DNA of 64,000 bases from CBDFMR01 sp965249765 (GTDB lineage Bacteria; Bacteroidota; Bacteroidia; Chitinophagales; Saprospiraceae): contig CBDFMR010000005.1 of the NCBI GenBank assembly GCA_965249765.1, positions 2,108,001 through 2,172,000 on the forward strand, in the 5' to 3' direction. Position 1 is the stretch's first letter, and each line of letters opens with the position of its first letter. Below, piece after piece: positions 59,801 through 64,000 of the stretch. The notes below the pieces were generated by a model. The model did no database searches. It was not told the origin of the DNA and worked only from the letters and a program-made list of their open reading frames with translations. The position numbers and the translations under genes are program-made.

Positions 59801-60900
59801 GAATTGCTGTCATAGGAGATATCTCTGGGATCAGGTATATCTGTATCAAAAAGCAAAGTTGATTCACTATTTGTACTTGAGACTTGATATACTTCACCTT
59901 GGCCGCCACCTGTTATAGCTACAAGTCTATCATCATCTGTGTAATCTAATCCATTTACCTGTGCAGAGATTCCAGTTTCTCCAATTAGTACTAATGAGTT
60001 GACTGAATAGTCGCCTTGATAGAGATTCCCATTTGTAATGAAATAGTATTCATCCTTATCATCTTGATTGACACCAATATTAAATAAGTCAGAGTTAATT
60101 CCTTGTAGATGTATACTGTCTGTTTGATTTCTTCCAGGGTAGTATCTATATACAACTTTCAATTCATTGCTTATACCCATGATCCCAGTTGTTATCTCAT
60201 CTGCAAGGCAAGAATTACAGGCCTCTGCAGGACAATCCGATGAAAAATTATCAGGACATGTAACGATCGGAGGTGTGTCACAACATGTACCATCAACCGT
60301 CACGCTGAAAGAACATGTTGCCTCGTTTCCACAGCCATCTATGGCGGTATAATTAACTATGGTAGTACCAATAGGGAAGAAATCGCCACTTGAGTAGTTA
60401 CTTATGAATGACACTACAGCACATTCATCTGATGCAAGTGGTTCCGTCCAAAAGACTTGTAGATCACAATTGTCAGGTTGTGAAACCAGAATATCATCAG
60501 GACAGCCAGTAAGAATTGGCCTTTCTTTATCGGTAAGTAGGACGAACTGTGAGCATGTAGATATTAAATCAGGATCAGTATTATCTGGATATGTTGCACT
60601 CCATATCCGCTCGATAAGCATCTGCCCAACACACGGACCCTCTGCAGCAATTTCATCTACATAGGATACCTCTGGTGTCGGACAATTTGTATTGGGAGGA
60701 GATGCAGTCGCAATGCCAGTATTTGACGGATCGGTATCGCTACCCAAGCAACCGAAAAAGTTCATTGGGCAGAAGAGGTTGGGAGGTAAAGTACACATTA
60801 CATCCTCATTATCAGAGAAATTACTTGAGAACGAATCTCTACTAGAATATATATTACTCACGAATAACATGAGGAATACAACAACAAAAGAGTTTTTCAT
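50836..60900 (-). CDS. Giant HYR-repeat surface protein with lectin, GEVED and T9SS domains
   Basis: A 3354-residue secreted protein. Signal peptide 1-19; then about fifteen units of roughly 85-165 residues, each with a Cys-rich stretch (CPxDYxxCPG...IERTWTATD) and an HYR immunoglobulin-like domain (DNCG...VTYTAxDxCGNxxxCSFxVTV). Two near-identical six-bladed-looking modules with YYPGRNxTDSIHL interrupt them at about 225-480 and 1150-1405. Two C-type lectin domains (about 2720-2850 and 2930-3055, with EEN..., NDQ... WND) follow, then a GEVED domain (about 3165-3245) and a type A T9SS signal (3275-3354, HPNPARDF). It is exported by the type IX system and probably anchors or binds carbohydrates. 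Strong terminator downstream. Confidence 0.88.
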   Translation of the reverse strand: MKNSFVVVFLMLFVSNIYSSRDSFSSNFSDNEDVMCTLPPNLFCPMNFFGCLGSDTDPSNTGIATASPPNTNCPTPEVSYVDEIAAEGPCVGQMLIERIWSATYPDNTDPDLISTCSQFVLLTDKERPILTGCPDDILVSQPDNCDLQVFWTEPLASDECAVVSFISNYSSGDFFPIGTTIVNYTAIDGCGNEATCSFSVTVDGTCCDTPPIVTCPDNFSSDCPAEACNSCLADEITTGIMGISNELKVVYRYYPGRNQTDSIHLQGINSDLFNIGVNQDDKDEYYFITNGNLYQGDYSVNSLVLIGETGISAQVNGLDYTDDDRLVAITGGGQGEVYQVSSTNSESTLLFDTDIPDPRDISYDSNSETYWIAIGGGFLQYDSSGNLIQELSIPPPYGRGLLFDGSCGIIYYISNDNVFKYDIATTETTFLYSIWDVELTNNDIDGFNITSPLSIEYHVNTNCETGEIISIVDEDGNPYIPAGCSSLQSACQDDFSLTIDPSVTGMATSEAGEDDCDDPILTYEDEIISEGPCDGTFVIERSWIATDPNFSELADTCVQVIEYGDNDAPTIDNCPSDITVDAIGGCETEATWTSPTTTDECGMASLTSTHNSGDVFPSGETIVTYTATDECGNISTCSFSITVNPDGPEINCPADYEACVNSSTEPSTTGEATATSGINCPAPTITHNDDVISLGNCGDVIIERTWIATDDNGLTAICTQTITLSDNEPPSITCPDDITVQAVDACESAVTWSDVITSDNCSNVSVLSTYNSGDIFPAGTTVVMVTAADECGNSNDCSFSVTVLPVGPSIICPQDFTGCTGSSIDTSVTGIASGNASTNCSTPSITYDDNVISEGTCGDKVVERTWTATDANGLTATCGQNITLIDETSPVVTCPTNITVSATGACEAIADWPTPDATDNCSSVTLASSHNSGDIFSEGETTVTITATDACGNASSCTFTVTVNPDGPRISCPIDYSTCPGESIDPSITGTASGMSGTNCPNPTVTYNDEISSQGTCGDMVIERTWTATDDNGNSISCVQLISLDDNESPSITGLSDITVSNECDRVAIWSDPQVDDNCGLMNVTTTQSSGSEFPIGNTEVTYTAIDNCGNSSQQSFTVTIIDVCCDTPPNITCPDDFTSDCTITNCGTCSIDEISTGLIGISNDLKAVFKYYPGRNETDSIHLSGITTDLFNIGVNPDNMDEFYFITDGNLYIGDYSNKSYSLIGDTGLAGSINGLDYAPDGRLVAIRGSGFGDVYDISKDSGEATLIFDTDLTDPRDISFDLTNQSYWIAIAGGFSEYDVMGNLLQNISVSEPYGRGLTFVNSCNLIYYISNDQVYMHDVVSGESTFLYSIWDVELTNNDIDGFNLTSPLSISYTTTFDCLTGEIIEILDENGDPYIPAGCTSLNANCNFDTDDPIDPSTTGMATAVAGEVDCEDPILSYEDEIISEGPCDGAFVIERSWIATDPNYSTLADTCIQVIEYGDDTPPTLDNCPSDLTVDAVDACEAPAIWNDPSASDACDDVIISSTHESGDIFLQGNTIVTYTATDDCGNTTTCSFTVTVNPDGPQITCPPDFEDCIGANIDPSVTGQATATGGTNCPIPNITFNDKILSQGSCGNMVIERTWTATDDNGLSASCVQLITLDDNEAPDVTCPADITIQAIGACEAIAEWNDPMAVDACTSVTITTSHTSGDLFTSGVTTITVVATDDCGNSSDCTFTVTVIPDDPSISCPTDYEGCPGTSINPVITGNPTATSGTTCPVPSVDFTDVVVSEGTCDDIVIERTWTATDDNGLSATCVQIITLTDDSDPNIECPVDITISGQPDCSVIVEWDDPVSLDNCEIASTNSSHNSGDFFELGVTTVTYTVLDNCGNSAQCSFTVTIENDPPALVCPDDYVGCPGDDIETSTLGEAYALVGVGCEEPDIDLKEEIISEGPCEGQLNLKRVWTMSINGVVIDQCLQIIVLKDDEAPSISCPSDITVNALGSCDAIVTWVEPIASDNCGIASITSTHNSGDTFVEGITTVTYTVEDNCSHTATCSIDITVVAGGVTIHCPDDYKGCPSSSIEPAIIGTATASVGSSCPQPTISFNDNIISQGNCGDKVIERTWTAEDAFGNIDECTQLITLEDVEDPSITCPVDITVNAMGGCEANATWTEPISDDNCGIASVTSSHNSGDSFSEGTTTVTYIAEDNCGNTATCSFDVTVIAGGVTIACPPDVYACPGSDIDPISTGTASASVGSSCPQPVITFIDNIVAQGPCGHMIIQRTWTATDGFGNTDECDQTITLEDNTEPTISCPSDITMNASGGCEVNVTWTEPDVFDNCEVASVVSSHNSGDSFSEGVTTVDYTVEDNCGNTATCSFDVTVIAGGVSITCPDDYTSCPGSDINPSTTGTATASVGSNCPQPNITFDDFIVSQGSCGDLVIERTWTATDGFGNSDDCIQVITLKDNEVPTISCPADITMNIVGTCETEVTWTEPTTNDNCGISSVISTNDSGDVFAEGITSVTYVVEDNCGNTASCSFEVTVIVTSTSLTCPADYTGCPGDDIDPSTIGTAAITGSNCNNASIDYSNHIVSEGSCGDKLIERTWLLVSNGNILESCVQIISLQDNEAPVISGCPDDVTILWPGSVNWTPPTVDDNCSVPTLLSNYETDHVFTDGITTVIYTAEDDCGNQSQCSFTITVESSLDLDCPDDIVVECQDPEGTYVSWPTPTATSDCDNCANPANIQGFIYMGNLNGHHYYCSSQPATWEDANINAEANGGYLAVINSAEENSFLANALTMQSAFIGLHDSHVEGDFEWVNGDNLTYENWYPGQPNDYNNNQDFVEFLNNGQWNDQYPTASLEYIMEIPCIEIFQTAGPSNGSLFPVGTTDVSYMTIDPCGHKDSCTFSVTVLEGLHITCPDDLDIFTNNSCQNVTWDLPDVSSCCGDYCGNGEAIEGFIYMGQLNGHHYYCSNTKDTWLNGQAVAVSYGGYLACIGSAEENYFLSDFISVPSAFIGLSDHVTEGEFAWDCGEPLSYSNWYNDQPNDYMDSQDFVELLSNGQWNDQNNDEELEYIMEIPSCINMEQTGGPAPGSCLAAGSSYEVTYEASDICGNIETCSFMVNVYGGSCVTGGLSTEFAYIDDVDFNAIHNQSGDNDGYADFTNICTTVKAGSTYYLTLKPGFSTPNSYHVYWKIWVDWNQDGDFEDYNEILAYGNGQGIVSGLVHLPANVYNGSTTMRITMKKGSYPTSPCEVYEHGETEDYCLNVVGDVSFKSVELVQNRNEHKGSVLTPDLLAANNIQVHPNPARDFINIDLKNIIYNGTLEVLNSTGSLMMKQRLVDTTHEIVDVSLMTSGFYCIRVYNEEGFASTKKIVIQR

Positions 60901-60920
60901 TTTATTTGTTTTAATAACTA

Positions 60921-60937
60921 AATCAACCTAGTTGATT
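60921..60937. promoter_or_regulatory. Palindrome in the adhesin leader
   Basis: AATCAAC-CTA-GTTGATT, a 7-base stem with a 3-base loop, 21 bases upstream of the adhesin ATG. It may be a leader hairpin or an operator. A second weak hairpin ATTTCG/CGAAAT lies at about 60957-60973. Confidence 0.35.
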
Positions 60938-61155
60938 TGACAAACGAGTGCATTTAATTTCGAGAACCGAAATCGGATTAATTATGGGATTAAGATGTTG
61001 AGATTGACTAATTGGGTAGTTAGATTCCTTTATAATTTAATCAAATAGAGGAATAGTCACTCTCCAATGAGTATTCTACTTAGACGTAAAAATACGAATA
61101 AGACGCGATTGAAGGGAAAAAAATGTAGTTTGTAAAATTAAGATTGCCATTTAAC

Positions 61156-62787
61156 ATGAGCACTATTTATTATATCCGTAATCTTCTGATAATAAGCATA
61201 ATATGTATATTAACATCATTTATTTATTCATGTGTCAATTCTTCCCAAAATCGCGGCTTTAAAGTTTTGCATTATAACCAGCATAACCCGATCACATCCT
61301 TGGATCCTGCATTTGCTAGAAGTCAAAATAACATTTGGGCCATCAATCATATATACAATGGACTCGTACAGCTTGATGACTCACTAAATATAAAGCCTTG
61401 CCTGGCTGGCAGCTGGTCCATTTCTTCTGATGGCCTCATTTATACGTTTAGGCTTCGTTCTGATGTGTGGTTTCATGAAAACAGATGTTTTGATTCTATT
61501 TCGAGAAAAGTTATGGCGTCGGACGTGGTCTATAGTTTTAAGAGAATATTGGACCCTAATTTAGCCTCTCCCGGATCATGGATATTCCAAGGAAAATTGG
61601 ATGACAATTTTCCTTTTGAATCACTTAATGATTCAACTTTTGTGCTGAGACTAAAGGAACCCTTTATTCCGATGTTAGGAATATTAACCATGCAGTACTG
61701 TTCAATAATACCGCATGAAGCCATTGAGTATTATGGCGACCAGTTTAGAAGCAAGCCGGTAGGAACTGGGCCATTCATGATTAAAAGATGGGAAGAAGAT
61801 CAAGGATTGTTTTTAATAAAGAATGAACAGTATTTTGAGGCGATTCATGATTCATCATTGCTCAAGCTAGATGGTATCCGTACAAGCTTTATAAAGGATA
61901 AAAAGATTGCCTTTCTCGAGTTGCTCAACGGTAACATTGATTATATGTCTGGCCTTGAATCGTCCTTTGTAAATGATTTATTGGATAGTGAAGGCAAATT
62001 ACGAGCAGATCGCTCTGATAAGTTGCAGTTTATCAAATCTCCTTATCTCAACATGGAATACTTTGGTATTAATATGGAGTTGGCTATTCAAAATCCTTTG
62101 AAAGACAAGCAAGTACGGCAGGCGTTAAATTATGCTTTGGATAAAGAACTTATGCTGAGGTCTCTAAGAAACAATGTAGGATTACCGGCTAATAATGGAT
62201 TTGTACCCTACGGGCTGCCTTCTTTTGATTCGTCATTAAAAGGTTATACTTATGATCCCATGAAAGCCAAACAATTGCTAATTGAGGCTGGATTCAAGGA
62301 TAGTAAAGGACCTAGCATTACCCTTTATACAAATAAGGATTATCTCGATCTGACTTTGTTTGTGGCACACCAGTGGGAAGAAGTTGGGTTTGAAATTACA
62401 GTAGAAACTGAAGAATCCGCAGTTCTTAGGGATGGAATGAGGAAATCCTCAATATCGTTCTTTAGGGCATCTTGGATCGCAGATTATCCAGATGCTGAAA
62501 GCTTTCTTGGGATGTTTTATAGTAAAAATCCTGCACCACCTAATTATACTCGCTTCTCGAATGAAGATTTTGATAGGTTGTATGAGATGGCTATTGGAGA
62601 GACCGATCAACAACTGCGATATAGCTATTATCGTCAAATGGATAGCATTGTTATTGATGAAGCTCCTGTAGTTTTCCTTTTCTACGACCAAGTAGCATTG
62701 TTGGCATCCAAGAATGTTCAAAACATAAGTTCGAATGCTCTTAATCTATTGCAAGTCAAGCAGCTAGATGAAGTTACAGTAGAATGA
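61156..62787 (+). CDS. Peptide/nickel-type ABC substrate-binding lipoprotein
   Basis: A 543-residue SBP_bac_5 (OppA/DppA-like) protein. Start is ATG 61156; a TTG at 61144 is less likely. Lipoprotein Cys is in FIYSCVNSS. Family patterns: LDPAFARSQNNIWAINHIYNG, LAGSWSISSDGLIYTFRLR, SDVVYSFKRILDP, PVGTGPFMIKRWEE and VRQALNYALDKE. It delivers peptides to an Opp/Dpp permease, but no permease or ATPase gene is adjacent. Confidence 0.85.
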   Translation: MSTIYYIRNLLIISIICILTSFIYSCVNSSQNRGFKVLHYNQHNPITSLDPAFARSQNNIWAINHIYNGLVQLDDSLNIKPCLAGSWSISSDGLIYTFRLRSDVWFHENRCFDSISRKVMASDVVYSFKRILDPNLASPGSWIFQGKLDDNFPFESLNDSTFVLRLKEPFIPMLGILTMQYCSIIPHEAIEYYGDQFRSKPVGTGPFMIKRWEEDQGLFLIKNEQYFEAIHDSSLLKLDGIRTSFIKDKKIAFLELLNGNIDYMSGLESSFVNDLLDSEGKLRADRSDKLQFIKSPYLNMEYFGINMELAIQNPLKDKQVRQALNYALDKELMLRSLRNNVGLPANNGFVPYGLPSFDSSLKGYTYDPMKAKQLLIEAGFKDSKGPSITLYTNKDYLDLTLFVAHQWEEVGFEITVETEESAVLRDGMRKSSISFFRASWIADYPDAESFLGMFYSKNPAPPNYTRFSNEDFDRLYEMAIGETDQQLRYSYYRQMDSIVIDEAPVVFLFYDQVALLASKNVQNISSNALNLLQVKQLDEVTVE

Positions 62788-62797
62788 TGCGACCTTA

Positions 62798-63865
62798 TTA
62801 ATCTATATCACCCGTGGCTACCGCTGTGATATCCAATGTCACAGTATTACCTATAGAGATGGGTAAGTCACTAGTCGTGCAATTTCCACAATTAGGAAAA
62901 TAGTAGACCCAAAAATCTTTACCTGGAAATTCATCCTCGATTCCTATTAGAACTCGTTTCATCTCGAGTAGATCAATAGCTGAGATAGATCCAGAATCAT
63001 TTACATCAGCAGCGAGTATAAGAAATGGATCTAGAATCAAGTCTAATCCTAGAATGTGCTTCTGCATGGCCAGTAGATCTATAGCGCTTACACCATAAGG
63101 TATGGTAGATGTTGTCTCACAATAAAGTTCAGGGTCTGAAATTAAAGGAAACAACGTACTTGGATAATCAAATTGCAGAGTCCCGCTTGTCAAGTCAGAA
63201 ATATTATATACAATAGACGGGTCCGTTCCTGACCGCAAGTACAAGTCGAAATCAGTCACAGGATTATTGTCAAGATCTTCCACATTAAATGCATAAGAAG
63301 TAAAATGAGGTGCTGTATCCATTCCAGTCGCTCCAGTTGCGGCAATGGCTGCATCTATGGCCGCTATTGTCCCGGAATTTCCAGGCCCTGAAACATCGTA
63401 ATTTACGGTACCGTCAGGAGCTATAACTATGAACGTCGGCGTTCCAAAAAATGGACCAAAAGTGCCATCTGTGAATTTTTGTTGGGCCGCATTACCACCA
63501 CCGTCATTTCCGGCGCCAATGTAGGTAAGCCCATTACTTGTCTGATATGCTAAAACATCGGCATTAGAATCCCATCCTTTGTTGCTCAATTCCATGAACT
63601 CTACATCATACAGACCCTCACCCCAATCTTCATAAAGATCCTGAAATACAGGTGCAATGGATATACATGGAGGACATGTAGTAAAGAATACCTTGAGTAC
63701 TACTGTCTGTCCTTGGTCCAGATGATCTGCATATAAACTCCTCGTTATTCCATCGGTGTCTGTAATGGTATAATCAGGTGCGGGCTGAGCCATTAAACCA
63801 ACAAATAAAAAAAGAAGTGCCAAAGACAAAAAACCTTTTTGCCTCTTGAGTTGTATATCTTGCAT
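62798..63865 (-). CDS. Exported thioredoxin-fold protein with dockerin-like repeat
   Basis: A 355-residue protein with a signal peptide (about 1-26). The TlpA-like thioredoxin domain (27-180) has the redox motif FTTCPPCISIAPVF and a cis-Pro site in FGTPTFIVIAPDG. Residues about 250-310 hold two dockerin type I-like Ca2+ loops (ADVNDSGSISAIDLLEMKR and the preceding YGVSAIDLLAMQK). No T9SS sorting signal was seen at the C-terminus. Possibly involved in disulfide or envelope-protein handling. Confidence 0.75.
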   Translation of the reverse strand: MQDIQLKRQKGFLSLALLFLFVGLMAQPAPDYTITDTDGITRSLYADHLDQGQTVVLKVFFTTCPPCISIAPVFQDLYEDWGEGLYDVEFMELSNKGWDSNADVLAYQTSNGLTYIGAGNDGGGNAAQQKFTDGTFGPFFGTPTFIVIAPDGTVNYDVSGPGNSGTIAAIDAAIAATGATGMDTAPHFTSYAFNVEDLDNNPVTDFDLYLRSGTDPSIVYNISDLTSGTLQFDYPSTLFPLISDPELYCETTSTIPYGVSAIDLLAMQKHILGLDLILDPFLILAADVNDSGSISAIDLLEMKRVLIGIEDEFPGKDFWVYYFPNCGNCTTSDLPISIGNTVTLDITAVATGDID

Positions 63866-63913
63866 CTCGCAAAGTTAACTTCTAATTACTTCAAAATCAA
63901 TAGGTATAAACCC

Positions 63914-64000
63914 TTGCCAATAGTAAAGTATAAGGATCTAGGTAAAATGTCGTATAAGGACAGTTGGGATCTTCAACAATCCATACATGACAAGATGAAG
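63914..64000 (+). CDS. lipB: Probable lipoyl(octanoyl) transferase, 5' end only
   Basis: The frame reads YKDLGKMSYKDSWDLQQSI up to the window edge. It fits the N-terminal LipB pattern DLG-x-x-DYK-x-xW-x-x-Q, where octanoyl is moved to lipoyl domains. The start is either TTG 63914, needed to keep the DLG strand, or ATG 63947. Only about 29 codons are visible, so this is tentative. Confidence 0.5.
   Translation, partial: MPIVKYKDLGKMSYKDSWDLQQSIHDKMK

Noticed and set aside
50836..60900. Regular DNA repeats that might suggest a CRISPR-like array
   Set aside because: Repeats are coding, about 250-500 bases long and divergent; no short identical repeats with unique spacers.
51115..60931. Many plus-strand open frames opposite the giant adhesin gene
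   Set aside because: They follow the codon pattern of the repeated HYR units on the other strand and repeat with them; no known protein features.

Overview
The window reads as a chromosomal segment of a Bacteroidota bacterium, most likely from the Saprospiria/Chitinophagia side of the phylum. The signs are a T9SS C-terminal sorting domain on a 3354-residue HYR/lectin adhesin, N-terminal lipoproteins, paired M16 peptidases, a CcmE/CcmF pair of the Cys-type, MutS2, an epimerase-like threonine dehydrogenase next to kbl, and several TAnnTTTG -7 promoter boxes close to start codons. Base composition is AT-rich and fairly uniform. No rRNA, tRNA, CRISPR or prophage was seen.

Layout. 1-4.0 kb: a Na+-translocating decarboxylase operon (oadG-oadA-oadB, minus strand) whose A and B genes are broken. 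4.1-9.1 kb: aspartate kinase, a DUF4442 protein, a VapBC-like toxin-antitoxin pair, a fatty-acid desaturase, and an ISKra4-type insertion sequence. 9.1-15.7 kb: a minus-strand cluster with an unrecognised 720-residue protein, a small PD-(D/E)XK protein, threonine dehydrogenase, kbl, a small protein and an atypical SDR, preceded by a MORN-like lipoprotein. 15.7-23.7 kb: PolX/PHP, a scrambled aroC, MutS2, a metallochaperone-like protein, deoD with an internal stop, and an acyl-ACP desaturase. 23.9-27.6 kb: a lipoprotein, an ECF sigma factor and a membrane-anchored partner. 27.6-31.3 kb: an IS630-like remnant, a START-like protein, two paralogous hydratase/decarboxylases, a RES-Xre toxin-antitoxin pair and a cluster of REP-like hairpins. 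31.3-40.1 kb: membrane protein, M1 peptidase, RibB with a decayed RibA domain, aminotransferase, small proteins, amidohydrolase and a frameshifted DUF2520 gene. 40.1-50.6 kb: CcmF, CcmE, FtsE-like ATPase, DUF255 protein, YkuK and two M16 peptidases. 50.8-60.9 kb: the giant adhesin. 61.1-64.0 kb: an oligopeptide-binding lipoprotein, a thioredoxin-fold/dockerin protein and the probable first codons of lipB.

The main theme is gene disruption. At least five genes that should be intact (oadA, oadB, aroC, deoD, the DUF2520 gene) carry frameshifts, stops or internal rearrangements, and a sixth has lost its start codon. Several other proteins keep their fold but have lost catalytic residues (PolX polymerase domain, RibA half of RibB, one SDR, one M16 subunit). 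The second group reflects known or plausible family evolution. The first group is either real decay or consensus error, and reads would decide. The best candidate for an undescribed function is the 720-residue protein at 12.8-15.0 kb, coupled without a gap to a PD-(D/E)XK nuclease-like protein.
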